A stretch of DNA of 64,000 nucleotides, from assembly GCF_009755225.1 (NCBI RefSeq), contig NZ_WQKZ01000004.1, positions 496,001 through 560,000 of the forward strand, given 5' to 3'. The notes beneath the pieces are model-generated. The model did no database searches. It saw only the letters and a list, made by a program, of their open reading frames with translations, and was not told where the DNA came from. Positions 22,560-32,251 of the stretch are shown one piece after another. Position numbers and translations under genes: made by a program. Position 1 is the stretch's first letter; every line of letters begins with the position of its first letter. The DNA comes from Hymenobacter ginkgonis (lineage in GTDB: Bacteria; Bacteroidota; Bacteroidia; Cytophagales; Hymenobacteraceae).

Positions 22560-25500
22560 ATGTCCGGCTCCGCCGAAGACGCCGCTCCAACCCGGCTCCC
22601 CGACAACCCCATCCTGAACAATCCTTACGAGGAGCCGGTGCGGCACTACGCCACCGACCAGCAGGGCAATCTTGAATACGGCACCGTCGAAACGGGCCGG
22701 CGGCTGTTCGTGCCCGAGGTGCAGGTGATGCCGGGCAAGCACACCGGGCAGAAAGAGGTTTTTGCGTTCAACGAAGCGGCCGCCAGCTATGGCACGCACC
22801 TCATCAACCTGGTGCGGCGTGAGGTGGGCCAGTGGCGCACGGCGGGCTACCCCGAGGCTACCCGCGTCACGCGCGAGTTGCTGGCCTACTGGTTTCCCGA
22901 CCACGAAGACTCGCCGGTGAAAAAGCTGTTTTTTGCCCAGCGCGAGGCGGTGGAAACGGCTATCTGGCTGAATGAGGTAGCGGGCCGCTCCAATGCGGGC
23001 ACGCACATCCTCAATGAGTTGCGGGCGGGACAGCAGTCGGTATCAACCCACGCCACCGACCACTTGCCGCGCATTGCCTTTAAGATGGCCACCGGCACCG
23101 GCAAAACGGTGGTGATGGCCGCGCTCATCCTCTACCACTACCTCAACCGCCAGCAGTACCGGCAAGACGTGCGCTTCGCCGACTACTTCCTGCTCGTGGC
23201 GCCCGGCATCACCATCCGCGACCGGCTGGGCGTGCTGCGCGCCGACACCACCGCCGACCGCAACTACGCCCAGGACTACTACCACCAGCGCAAGCTGGTG
23301 CCCGTGCAGTACGAAGATGTGCTCGAAGGCCTCAACGCCCGGCTGGCCATTGCCAACTACCACCAGTTTGAGCCGCGCACCCTGCAAGGCAACAAGCGCG
23401 GGGCCTTCGATGGCAAAATCGGGGTTGATGGTAAAAAGCAGGAAGAGAAAGAAGACTACGCCCAGGTTTTCAAGCGCTTGCTAAGCGGTTTCCGGCCCGG
23501 TAGCCGCCTGCTGGTGCTCAACGACGAGGCCCACCACTGCTACCTGCCGCAGGCCACGTCCGGCAAGAAACCGAAGCTAGCCGACGGCGACGAAACCAGC
23601 CCCGACGAAAACGCCCGCGCCGCCGTGTGGTTCAGTGGTTTGCGCGAGCTGGCCCAGCGCTATCAGCTCACGGCGGTGTACGATTTGTCGGCTACGCCTT
23701 ACTATTTGCAAGGCTCGGGGTACAAGGCATACACGCTGTTCCCGTGGATAGTAACTGATTTTGGGCTGGTCGAAGCCATTGAGAGTGGACTGGTGAAAAT
23801 CCCCTACCTGCCCGAAAAGGACGACACCCAGCAGCTCGACATGCCGGTGCTGCGCAACCTCTACGAGCACGTGAAGGAGCACCTGCCCAAGATGGGCAAG
23901 GCCACCGAGCGCAAGGAGAAAGGCGCGGCCTACGTCGAGAAAAAGCCCGATTTGCCGCAGTTGCTCACGGCCGCCCTCGACCAGCTAGTAGCTCATTATG
24001 AAGAATATGACCAGGGCGTGCGCGAACGCGGCGAGCGCCGCCCCGAGCTGCTGAGCACGCCGCCCGTGCTCATTGTGGTGTGCAACAACACCGGCGTGTC
24101 GAAGGAGGTGTACAAGCACATTGCCGGCTACGATTACCAAGACCACAAGCACGGCCGGGTGGTGGCGCAGGGGCACCACGCCATTTTCTCGAACTACCTG
24201 CCCGATGGCTCGCCCCGGCACCGCCCGCCTACCCTACTTATCGACTCCGATGCCCTCGAAAACAGCGTGCAAGTGGACGAGGAATTTCGGCGAGTATTCA
24301 AGGATGAAATCGAGCAGTTTCGGCAGGAATACCGCCGCCTCTACCCCGAGCGCCCGGCCGATGACCTCACCGATGCTGACCTGCTGCGCGAGGTGGTGAA
24401 CACCGTGGGCCGCCCCGGCAAGCTGGGCGCGCACGTGCGCTGCGTGGTGAGCGTGAGCATGCTCACCGAAGGCTGGGACGCCAATACTGTGACCCACATC
24501 ATGGGCTTGCGGGCTTTTGGCTCGCAGCTGTTGTGCGAGCAGGTGGCGGGCCGCGCCCTGCGCCGCCGCCACTACGAGCTGGTGGGCTATGACAAACACG
24601 GCGAACCAGTTACGGGCACCACGACCCGCGACAAAGCCCGCATCGTGGCTTACAAATTTCCGCCCGAGTACGCCCGCATTATCGGTATTCCTTTCAAGGC
24701 TTTCCAGCGTGGCAAGGGTGGCGGCAACGCTGGTGTGGGCGGCGAGGATGTAACGCCCATCCGGGCGCTGCCCGAGCGCAACGCGTTGGAAATCACATTC
24801 CCCAATCTGCTGGGCTACCGCGAAGAACTGGGCACGGGCACGTTGGTACCCGACTTCGCCGCGGTGGGCAAGTTCGAGCTGGATTTCTCGAAAATCCCGA
24901 CGCATACGGAGCTGGCATCAGCCTTTTCGGGCGCTACCGAGGACATGCGCCTGCAAGCCCACGAGCAACTGCGCGACAACGAGGTGGTGTACTACGTGGC
25001 GCGGGAGGTCATGCGCTACCACTTTTCCGATGTCAACAACGAGCCCAAAATGGAGTACTTCGGGCCGGTGCGCCGCATCGTAGCGCAGTGGTACGACGAG
25101 TGCCTGACGCTGGTGCACCAAACCGACCCGGCCTTCAAGCGACTGGTGAAATACTGGGATGCCCAGGCCGTGGCCAGCCACATTGCCGAGGCCATCACGG
25201 TGGGCGCGCCCGAGGAGGAGCGCCGCATCCGGCCGGTGCCCAACTACTACAACCCGCGCGGCAGCACCCGTTTTGTGCATGGCCAAACCACGCGGCCGGT
25301 ATTCGCCACCACCAAAAGCCACGTCGACTACGTGGTGGCCGACACCGAAAGCTGGGAGCAAATCTGCGCCAAGGTGCTCGAAGACCTGCCCGAGGTGCTT
25401 TGCTACGTCAAAAACGCCTTTCTGGACTTCAAAATCCCCTACCTCAAGGAAGGCCACCGGCACGACTACCTGCCCGATTTCGTGGCCCGCGTGCGCACGC

Positions 25501-25718
25501 CCAACGGCCAGGTAGTCAACCTCATTATCGAGGTCACGGGCATGAACAAAGACAAGCAGGCCAAGAAGCTCTACACCGAAAAGTACTGGCTGCCCGCTGT
25601 GAATGGCGACCTCGCCGCCTTAGGCCTGCCGCCCAACGAGCCGTGGGCTTTCGTCGAAATCAGCGAAAGCGAGAAGTACTTCCGCAATCAGCTAGTCGAG
25701 AAAATTAAGAGCTTATAA
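22560..25718 (+). CDS. res: Type III-like restriction enzyme, helicase/nuclease subunit
   Basis: 1052 residues. It is a superfamily 2 helicase: Walker A ATGTGKT near 178, DEAH box in LNDEAHHC near 321, and motif III LSATP near 376. Later helicase motifs appear around VSVSMLTEGWDA and LLCEQVAGRALRRR. The C-terminus carries a PD...E nuclease core, YLPDFVAR about 970 and LIIEVTG about 990, with Thr where Lys is common. It would translocate on and cut unmodified DNA with its Mod partner. The ATG at 22560 is preferred over a TTG at 22539 inside the operator. Order res-mod is the reverse of classical type III loci. Confidence 0.86.
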   Translation: MSGSAEDAAPTRLPDNPILNNPYEEPVRHYATDQQGNLEYGTVETGRRLFVPEVQVMPGKHTGQKEVFAFNEAAASYGTHLINLVRREVGQWRTAGYPEATRVTRELLAYWFPDHEDSPVKKLFFAQREAVETAIWLNEVAGRSNAGTHILNELRAGQQSVSTHATDHLPRIAFKMATGTGKTVVMAALILYHYLNRQQYRQDVRFADYFLLVAPGITIRDRLGVLRADTTADRNYAQDYYHQRKLVPVQYEDVLEGLNARLAIANYHQFEPRTLQGNKRGAFDGKIGVDGKKQEEKEDYAQVFKRLLSGFRPGSRLLVLNDEAHHCYLPQATSGKKPKLADGDETSPDENARAAVWFSGLRELAQRYQLTAVYDLSATPYYLQGSGYKAYTLFPWIVTDFGLVEAIESGLVKIPYLPEKDDTQQLDMPVLRNLYEHVKEHLPKMGKATERKEKGAAYVEKKPDLPQLLTAALDQLVAHYEEYDQGVRERGERRPELLSTPPVLIVVCNNTGVSKEVYKHIAGYDYQDHKHGRVVAQGHHAIFSNYLPDGSPRHRPPTLLIDSDALENSVQVDEEFRRVFKDEIEQFRQEYRRLYPERPADDLTDADLLREVVNTVGRPGKLGAHVRCVVSVSMLTEGWDANTVTHIMGLRAFGSQLLCEQVAGRALRRRHYELVGYDKHGEPVTGTTTRDKARIVAYKFPPEYARIIGIPFKAFQRGKGGGNAGVGGEDVTPIRALPERNALEITFPNLLGYREELGTGTLVPDFAAVGKFELDFSKIPTHTELASAFSGATEDMRLQAHEQLRDNEVVYYVAREVMRYHFSDVNNEPKMEYFGPVRRIVAQWYDECLTLVHQTDPAFKRLVKYWDAQAVASHIAEAITVGAPEEERRIRPVPNYYNPRGSTRFVHGQTTRPVFATTKSHVDYVVADTESWEQICAKVLEDLPEVLCYVKNAFLDFKIPYLKEGHRHDYLPDFVARVRTPNGQVVNLIIEVTGMNKDKQAKKLYTEKYWLPAVNGDLAALGLPPNEPWAFVEISESEKYFRNQLVEKIKSL

Positions 25719-25736
25719 ATCAACCAAAAAACGTCC

Positions 25737-25838
25737 GTCATGCTGAGCGCAGCCGAAGCATCTTGGCTGGGGTACTAATTCCCTAGCGCCAGCAACGAAG
25801 CGGCCAAGATGCCTCGACTTCGCTCCGCTCAGCATGAC
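25737..25838. repeat. Dispersed palindromic element (family A) between res and mod
   Basis: The left end GTCATGCTGAGCG...CGAAG-CATCTTGG and the right end, its imperfect complement ending CGCTCAGCATGAC, bracket about 30 bases. It is one of at least six such elements in intergenic spaces of this window. It can form a long hairpin in the res-mod transcript and might uncouple mod from res or terminate partly. Confidence 0.75.
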
Positions 25839-25864
25839 AACCTATAAGAGTTCGCTTATCTGTC

Positions 25865-28459
25865 ATGGCTAAAAAACAAAACCCGCCTACCCCTGCCGAC
25901 CCAACCGCTTACACCCACCAGGATAAGCGCCCCTACATCCCCTCCGAAACGGAGGCCGGGGCCGAGCAATTCAATCCCAAAGTGCAAGGCCACTCTACGC
26001 ACCTGCTCGACAAAAACCCCATTATCCACCGGGGCCAGGACCCCGAGTTGAAATGGCTGGGCAAATACGACCACGAGGGCGGCAACCAGCCCGACTACCT
26101 TAAGCTGGATATCCGCTCGCTCTACCGTCACGAGCACATCCGGCCGCAGGAACTGATGTCGCGCCTCTACCGTGAGCGCCTGGCCGAGGCCAACGCCCAG
26201 CTCGGCCTCTTCGGCCAGGATTACCAGCAGGTCGATGAGCTCGACAAGCCCCTGAGCTACTACCAGCACCACGCCGCCTGGGAAAACCGCCTCATCCTCG
26301 GCGACTCGCTCTCAGTAATGACCTCGCTGCTAGAGCGCGAAGGCCTGGGCCAAAAGGTGCAAATGGTGTACCTCGACCCACCCTACGGCATCAAATACGG
26401 CTCGAACTGGCAAATCAAGCTTAACAACCGCACCATCGTTGATGGGAAAGACGACGATTTATCTAAACAACCTGAACAAATAAAAGCCTTCCGTGATACC
26501 TGGGAACTGGGCATCCACAGCTACTTAAGCTACCTGCGCGACCGACTGCTTGTAGCGCGGGAATTACTGACGGAATCGGGCTCGTGCTTTGTGCAGATTT
26601 CGGATGAAAACGTGCATCTCGTCCGGAATCTGATGGACGAGATTTTTGGGAGCGAGAATTTTGTAAGCTTAATAAGCTTCAAAACCACCTCTGGTTTCGA
26701 CAGCAATACGCTGCCGCGAGTAGGAGATTATATAGTGTGGTACGCGTTAAACAAAACTGTAGTTAAGTATAAAAAACTATATGAAGGGCAGGAAATAACT
26801 CTTGGCGAAGGCAATGCCAAATGGCTGCTATTAGAAGATGGTACCTATCGAGGAGTAAGCAGCACAGAGAAAGCCGGGCTTGTCACAATACCTACTAACG
26901 CGAAGCTCTACAACCCAGATAACCTCGTTTCCCAGGGTGCCGCCAGTTCACCGCAGCCCTTCGAGCATTTGGGCAAGACTTACTTACCGCCTGCTAATTC
27001 CCACTGGAAGGCAAATTATCCAACGGGAATGCGCCGTCTGGCAGACCAAGGGCGCATCCACGTTGCCAAAGACAGTATTAGATACCGTAGGTTCTCAGAT
27101 GATTTCCCTTATCAACTAATTGGAAATCTTTGGACCGATACAGCTACTGGTAGCTTTACCGACGAAAAGCACTACGTTGTTCAAACAGGTTTAAAGGTGT
27201 TGCAACGATGCATTTTAATGACTACCGACCCCGGCGACCTCGTCATCGACCCCACCTGCGGCAGCGGCACCACCGCCTACGTGGCCGAGCAGTGGGGTCG
27301 CCGCTGGATTACGATTGACACCTCGCGCATCGCCCTCAACATCGCCAAGACGCGCCTGATGACGGCTTCCTTCCCCTACTACCGCCTCTACGACGAGGCC
27401 GGGCAGGATATTCGCCAAGGTTTTGTGTATAAAGAGGTGCCGCACATCACCCTCAAGAGCCTAGCCAACGACGAGCCGCCCGCCACCGAAAAGCTCTACG
27501 ACCAGCCAGAGGAAGACAAAAAGCGCCTGCGCGTAGCCGGCCCCTTCACCGTCGAGACGCTGCAAAGCCTGAACCCCGTAGCCCCCGAAGAGCTAGAAAC
27601 GCCCGCCGAAGAACTGGAAAGCCAAGCCCAATTTGAGGCACGGGTATTTGCCGGCCTCACCGCCTCGGGTGTACGAAACGGGGCCAAAAACGAGCAGGCC
27701 GTATTTCTGCGCGTGGAGCGGCGCGCCTCGCCCGCCCTGCCCGCCGAAGGCTACTGGCGCGATGCCGACGGCCGCGAGCGCAAGGCGTATTTCCTACTCG
27801 GCCCGCGTTTTGGCACCGTGAGCAAAAGCCAGGTGAATGACGCAGTAAAAGAATGCCGCCAGCTCGGCGACGCCGACTGGCTGGTGATACTAGGCTTCTC
27901 CTTCGATGACGCCATCGAAAACCGCGAACAGACCATGAACGCCGGCACCTTTCAGGTGACGCGGGCGCGCATCGGCGAGGATTTATTGCAGGAAGGCTTG
28001 CTGAAAAAGGACAAGAAAGCGGCCTCGTTCGTGACTATCGGCGAGCCCGAAATCGGGCTGCTGCGTGACGAAGCTACCGGCACGGCCACCGTCGAAGTGC
28101 GCGGCCTCGACATCTGGGACCCCATCAACAACCGCTTGGCCGCTCGCTCAGTTGAGGACATCGCCTACTGGATGCTCGACGATGATTACGATGGCTCCAA
28201 TTTCCTGGTGCGGCAGGTATTTTTCTGCGGTGGCGAGAAGGGCGAGTTTAAGAAATGGCGCGCCAAGCTCGACGGCCAGGCCAGCGCCACAGCCAAGAAA
28301 AAGGCTGAACAAACCCTACGCATCGAGCTGGACGAGGATGCCTGGGAGCGACTCTACGGCTTCCGTTCGCACCCTATTGAAGCTAAGAAGGGTCGGCAGG
28401 TGGCGGTGCGTGTTATCAGCCAGTTTGGGGAGGAAAGCACGCGCGTGCTGACTTTATAA
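25865..28459 (+). CDS. mod: Type III-like adenine-specific DNA methyltransferase
   Basis: 864 residues. The catalytic motif DPPYGIKYGSNW begins at Asp171 and the AdoMet-binding motif DPTCGSGTT at 462, so it is a beta-class N6-adenine methyltransferase (motif IV before motif I). The stretch between, about residues 260-440, should be the target-recognition domain; its DNA (about 26640-27190) is clearly more AT-rich than the rest of the gene. The C-terminal 320 residues form an extra domain not needed for methyltransfer. It follows res by 146 bp, with a palindromic repeat between. It protects host DNA and gives sequence specificity. Confidence 0.86.
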   Translation: MAKKQNPPTPADPTAYTHQDKRPYIPSETEAGAEQFNPKVQGHSTHLLDKNPIIHRGQDPELKWLGKYDHEGGNQPDYLKLDIRSLYRHEHIRPQELMSRLYRERLAEANAQLGLFGQDYQQVDELDKPLSYYQHHAAWENRLILGDSLSVMTSLLEREGLGQKVQMVYLDPPYGIKYGSNWQIKLNNRTIVDGKDDDLSKQPEQIKAFRDTWELGIHSYLSYLRDRLLVARELLTESGSCFVQISDENVHLVRNLMDEIFGSENFVSLISFKTTSGFDSNTLPRVGDYIVWYALNKTVVKYKKLYEGQEITLGEGNAKWLLLEDGTYRGVSSTEKAGLVTIPTNAKLYNPDNLVSQGAASSPQPFEHLGKTYLPPANSHWKANYPTGMRRLADQGRIHVAKDSIRYRRFSDDFPYQLIGNLWTDTATGSFTDEKHYVVQTGLKVLQRCILMTTDPGDLVIDPTCGSGTTAYVAEQWGRRWITIDTSRIALNIAKTRLMTASFPYYRLYDEAGQDIRQGFVYKEVPHITLKSLANDEPPATEKLYDQPEEDKKRLRVAGPFTVETLQSLNPVAPEELETPAEELESQAQFEARVFAGLTASGVRNGAKNEQAVFLRVERRASPALPAEGYWRDADGRERKAYFLLGPRFGTVSKSQVNDAVKECRQLGDADWLVILGFSFDDAIENREQTMNAGTFQVTRARIGEDLLQEGLLKKDKKAASFVTIGEPEIGLLRDEATGTATVEVRGLDIWDPINNRLAARSVEDIAYWMLDDDYDGSNFLVRQVFFCGGEKGEFKKWRAKLDGQASATAKKKAEQTLRIELDEDAWERLYGFRSHPIEAKKGRQVAVRVISQFGEESTRVLTL

Positions 28460-28486
28460 CTCGCTTACTACCTCACAACTAATTAG

Positions 28487-28536
28487 AAAGGTCCCTACCC
28501 CCCTGCGCCAGGCAGAGGGGGTAGGGACCTTTTTTG
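28487..28536. terminator. Bidirectional terminator after mod
   Basis: AAAGGTCCCTACCCCC pairs with GGGGGTAGGGACCTTT around a short loop and is followed by TTT. It ends mod on the plus strand and can also end the FG-GAP gene whose stop is at 28565. Confidence 0.85.
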
Positions 28537-28564
28537 ATAGAGCGGAAAGGCTAGCGGATAATAG

Positions 28565-30394
28565 TTAGTTGTGGCTGATGCGCTGGGTAGTAGTACCGGC
28601 AGCCGTAGTAGTGCGCAGGATGTACAGGCCGGGGGCCATCGTGGGCAGCTCGGCTAGCGCTAGGGGGGTAGCACTCAGCTGTACGTTGCTAGTGTATACC
28701 TGGCGGCCTTCGGTAGTGTAGAGGGCTACGGTGGCGGCCTGAGCAGCTTCGGCGCCGGGCAGGGTTACGTTGAGCACTTCGCTGAAAATAGTGGGGTAGG
28801 CAACGGGCTTAGCAGTGGTGCTGAGCGCCTCGGCCCGGTTGATAACTACTACCGGCGAATAAGTGCTGGTACCATCCTGGTCTACCTGGCGCAAGCGGTA
28901 GTAGCTGGTGCCGGCCGGGGCCGCAGCATCAAGGTACTGGTAGTTGCGGGCGGTGTTGCTGTTGCCGGCGGCGGCTACGCTGCTAGCGGTGCTGAAGGCG
29001 GTGCCATCGGCCGAACGCTCGATAACAAAGCTGGCGCTGTTTAGCTCGCTGGCGGTGCTCCAGCTCAGCAGGTTGCCGGTGCCGGTGGCGCGGCCGCTAA
29101 AAGCTGTGAGTTCAACGGGCAGCGGCGATACGGTAAGGGCCGTTTGCTGCGCCTGCTCGTAGCGGTAAATGGTACCGTTGGCGTTGCCAATCAGCATATC
29201 GAGGCGGCCGTCGCCATCAAGGTCCGTGATGGTGGGGGCCGCAAAGCCGCCTTCGTTATTACCAGCCGTACCCATGCTGATGGCAGCGCTCCCATCGGTG
29301 AGGCTACCCAACGCTTTGAAGGTGGTCGAGTAACGTGCCGTTTGGCTGTAGCGCGTCACGGCGCCGGCTTGGCTGCCCACAATAAAGTCGAGCAAGCCAT
29401 CGCCATCGAGGTCAAACAACAGGGGTTTCGAAGTGCCATCCACTTTTAGGTCGGCGCCGTCTACCTGCACGTTGCCTAGCGCGGTAAACGTGGCCGCATT
29501 AACTGCTGTGGCCTCGTAGCGCTTAATAATGCCGCTGTAGTCGCCAATCAGCAAGTCTAGCTTGCCATTGCCATCGAGGTCGGCAATAGTGGGGCGCGGA
29601 TAGTTGTTGCCCGTGGTAAGGGCTACCCCGGCGCTTTGCAGGTTGCTGGGCGCCGAGAAGGTGGTAGCGCCCACCGCCGTTTGCTCGTAGCGGGCAATGT
29701 GCTGGTCGGTACCAGTGCCCACCAGCAGGTCGAGCAGGCCATCGCCGTCGAGGTCGGCTATGGTAGGCTTGGCAAAATTGGTTACTTTGATATCAGCGAA
29801 CGTGTTAGTGCCCGTGCTAACCTGCAAGTTGCTGATTTTGGCGTAGCTAGCGCCATCGACTGCCGACTGCTGCCAGTATTCGATGTTACCGTTGCCGTTG
29901 CCGATGAGCAGGTCGGCGCGGCCTTTGCCCGTCAAATCGGCCACTACGGGCGTCGAATACAGGCCATTGCTGCCGGTAGCTACTTTAATGTTGCTGAAAG
30001 AAGTGCCTTTGGTGGTGAGCTGCGGAAAAGTAGTGCCCGACGAGCTGCGCGTCACGCCAAACTGCGAGCTCGACACCACCGTCCCGATGGCCGTCGTTAC
30101 CACGAGCCGGCCCGTGCTAGCGGCCATGGGCACCGTCACGACAATGCTGGTCGCGTTATTCTTCGTAATGGGCATCGGCTGGCCGTTCAGCAGCACCGAC
30201 TTGGCGTTGCTTAGGTTCAGGCCCGTAATGGTAATCGATGTGGCGGCCGTCGTGCTGGTGCGGCAGGTGCCGGTGGCTGGCAAGAAAGTCACAATGGTTT
30301 GGGCGGCACCCACCGCTGGCAGCGCGGCGGCAAACCCTACTAGCGCCAGGCGCTTACATAATTTAGTGGCTAATTTATTGGTAACAAGCAGCAT
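28565..30394 (-). CDS. Secreted FG-GAP/VCBS repeat protein with T9SS sorting domain
   Basis: 609 residues from the ATG at 30394, giving the signal MLLVTNKLATKLCKRLALVG ending near VGAAQ. After an IPT/Ig-like region come five FG-GAP repeats, each with a calcium-loop core such as DLDGDGLLDLLVG. A fibronectin-like segment follows (ELTAFSGRATG, then NSASFVIERSADG). The C-terminal about 80 residues are a Por/type A sorting domain (VAYPTIFSEVLNVTLPG to TTQRISHN), marking it for type IX secretion to the surface. Probably adhesive or a beta-propeller binding protein; the ligand is unknown. Confidence 0.86.
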   Translation of the reverse strand: MLLVTNKLATKLCKRLALVGFAAALPAVGAAQTIVTFLPATGTCRTSTTAATSITITGLNLSNAKSVLLNGQPMPITKNNATSIVVTVPMAASTGRLVVTTAIGTVVSSSQFGVTRSSSGTTFPQLTTKGTSFSNIKVATGSNGLYSTPVVADLTGKGRADLLIGNGNGNIEYWQQSAVDGASYAKISNLQVSTGTNTFADIKVTNFAKPTIADLDGDGLLDLLVGTGTDQHIARYEQTAVGATTFSAPSNLQSAGVALTTGNNYPRPTIADLDGNGKLDLLIGDYSGIIKRYEATAVNAATFTALGNVQVDGADLKVDGTSKPLLFDLDGDGLLDFIVGSQAGAVTRYSQTARYSTTFKALGSLTDGSAAISMGTAGNNEGGFAAPTITDLDGDGRLDMLIGNANGTIYRYEQAQQTALTVSPLPVELTAFSGRATGTGNLLSWSTASELNSASFVIERSADGTAFSTASSVAAAGNSNTARNYQYLDAAAPAGTSYYRLRQVDQDGTSTYSPVVVINRAEALSTTAKPVAYPTIFSEVLNVTLPGAEAAQAATVALYTTEGRQVYTSNVQLSATPLALAELPTMAPGLYILRTTTAAGTTTQRISHN

Positions 30395-30579
30395 AACCGG
30401 AGACAGACGAAGCAGCGAAGCGTTGGGTGGTTGATTAGAACGCTGCAAAATTCCGCCAGCCGGTCCGGCCATTCGGGTCCTTTTCGGCCAATCCTGACTA
30501 AGTCTGTGCGAACGTCGCTTTTGGTCTATCAAGCGAATTCCCTACCCCCTCTTTCCCGCTCATGGTGCCCCTGCTCCGC

Positions 30580-32058
30580 TTACAGCCGCGCCCGCACTTC
30601 GCCCAGTAGGCGCTGCATGGCATTGCGGGTAGCCTGGTCGTCGCCCGGAATGCTGTTGTTGAAAAATGTAACGGCCACTAGGCGGCCACTTTTGCAGCGC
30701 ACGTAGCCCGCTAGGTTGCAGGTGTGGGTGAGGGTGCCGGTTTTGCCCCACAGCCACGTCACCTTGGGCGGGCCAGGCTCGAAATAGCGTTTGCGCAGCG
30801 TGCCCTGGCCGCCGCCCGCGGCCAGCAGGCTCAGTAAGCGGGGCTCGGGCAGCTGCTGGTGCAGCTGGCACAGCAGCGCCGTGAGGGTGCGCGGCGTAAG
30901 CAGGTTGAGGCGCGACAGCCCCGAGCCATCAACCCAGTCGGGGCGGTCGGGCAGGGCTTTCAGTTCCTTTTTCAACAAATACCGGATGGCCCGCTGTCCA
31001 CTCAGCGAATCGCGGTAGCCTACCTGGCTGCTAGCCATCAGTAAAAGCTGCTCGGCCAAGAAGTTATCGCTCACGCGTAGCATGCGGCGGTAGAGCGAGT
31101 CGGCGCGCAGCCCGCGCAGCGTGCGGATGCTGTCTTGGCTAGGGCGTGGGTGCCACACGGTGCCCACAATGGCGCGGCGCAGCGTGTCGCCGAGCAGGTG
31201 CAACAGCAGCGAGCGGCTGGTACGGTAGGGCACTTCATCAATCCATTTTTTGGGACTGGGACGGTAGGTAAAGCGGTTTTCGAGCACCGCGCGGTACACG
31301 TGCATCTCGTCGTCTTGGTCGGGCGAAAGGTGAAACCCCTCGCCCGCCCGCTCGGTGAGCGGCGCAAAGGCGCGCGGAAACACACGCACGTGCTGCGGCA
31401 GCAGCCGCACCGCCGCGCCCGCTCCGGCGCGCACGGCTAGCGGCGGCGCCGCGTAAAAGCGCACCGTGTTGCCATACACCGGAAACGCCGTGCGCTCAGG
31501 TTGAAAATAGTAACCAAAATCGTCCCAAGCCCAGCTTGGGCCATAAGTCGGCACGCAGGCAATGTCGCAGTAAGCCAGCACCTTCTCGGGCCGCTTGGCC
31601 AAGAAAGCATAGGCCCGCCGCGAGGGCACATCGCCGTGCAGGAAAGTGGGGTCGCCGGTGCCCTGAAAAAAGAGGGTATCGCCCCGCGAGAAGTAGCGCA
31701 GGCTGGGCAGCGAGTCGGGTAGCAGCGTGAGGCCGGCGTAGAGGCTCAGCAGCTTCATGGTGCTGGCGGGCGTAAAGTATTTGGCCTCGTTGTAGCCAAA
31801 CAGCGGTGCCCCGGTGGCGGCATCGGCCAGCGCTACCCCCACCTGCTGGCGGCGCAGCGTGGCGCTGCTATCCAGCAATTGCCGCAGCCAGGGCATATCG
31901 ACTTTGCCCGTGGCCGAGTCGGTAACGAGGGCCGGCGGCAAGGGCGGATTAGTAGTGGTTTGCCCGCAGGCAGTAGTGAGCGAAAGCAGCGCCAGCGAAA
32001 GCAAGGAAATACAACGCCGCGCGTGGCAATAAGCGAAAGGGATAGGCAGAGTAGGCAC
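30580..32058 (-). CDS. dacB: D-alanyl-D-alanine carboxypeptidase/endopeptidase, PBP4 type
   Basis: 492 residues. The penicillin-binding motifs are all present: SxxK as Ser99-Thr-Met-Lys102 in TPASTMKLL, SxN in VSDNFLAEQ near 328, and KTG in WGKTGTL near 437. The insertions between SxxK and SxN fit class C PBP4/DacB. It trims or cleaves peptidoglycan crosslinks in the periplasm. A GTG at 32058 is the likely start; the signal ends in a lipobox-like LTTAC with Cys31, so it may be a lipoprotein. No operon partner is clear. The 193 bp upstream to 32251 hold no recognisable feature. Confidence 0.86.
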   Translation of the reverse strand: MPTLPIPFAYCHARRCISLLSLALLSLTTACGQTTTNPPLPPALVTDSATGKVDMPWLRQLLDSSATLRRQQVGVALADAATGAPLFGYNEAKYFTPASTMKLLSLYAGLTLLPDSLPSLRYFSRGDTLFFQGTGDPTFLHGDVPSRRAYAFLAKRPEKVLAYCDIACVPTYGPSWAWDDFGYYFQPERTAFPVYGNTVRFYAAPPLAVRAGAGAAVRLLPQHVRVFPRAFAPLTERAGEGFHLSPDQDDEMHVYRAVLENRFTYRPSPKKWIDEVPYRTSRSLLLHLLGDTLRRAIVGTVWHPRPSQDSIRTLRGLRADSLYRRMLRVSDNFLAEQLLLMASSQVGYRDSLSGQRAIRYLLKKELKALPDRPDWVDGSGLSRLNLLTPRTLTALLCQLHQQLPEPRLLSLLAAGGGQGTLRKRYFEPGPPKVTWLWGKTGTLTHTCNLAGYVRCKSGRLVAVTFFNNSIPGDDQATRNAMQRLLGEVRARL

Positions 32059-32251
32059 GCCCGCAACTTAAGCAACAATGCGGCAGTCCCTAGCCTGTCA
32101 TCTCATGCTGCTGGCTTCCTACCCCCTCTACTTCGGCTAAGCACTTAGCTATGACCCTCCAATATTATTTGCCGCGTGGGCCCCCGCCCGGCCAAGCGCA
32201 GCTCAAAACACCTGCCGGCTTCACCCATTGCCCCCGCGCTATGCGCTGCGG

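Noticed and set aside
29170..29960. Regular repeats within the minus-strand gene suggesting a CRISPR-like array
   Set aside because: They are in-frame FG-GAP protein repeats of unequal sequence, not identical direct repeats with spacers.
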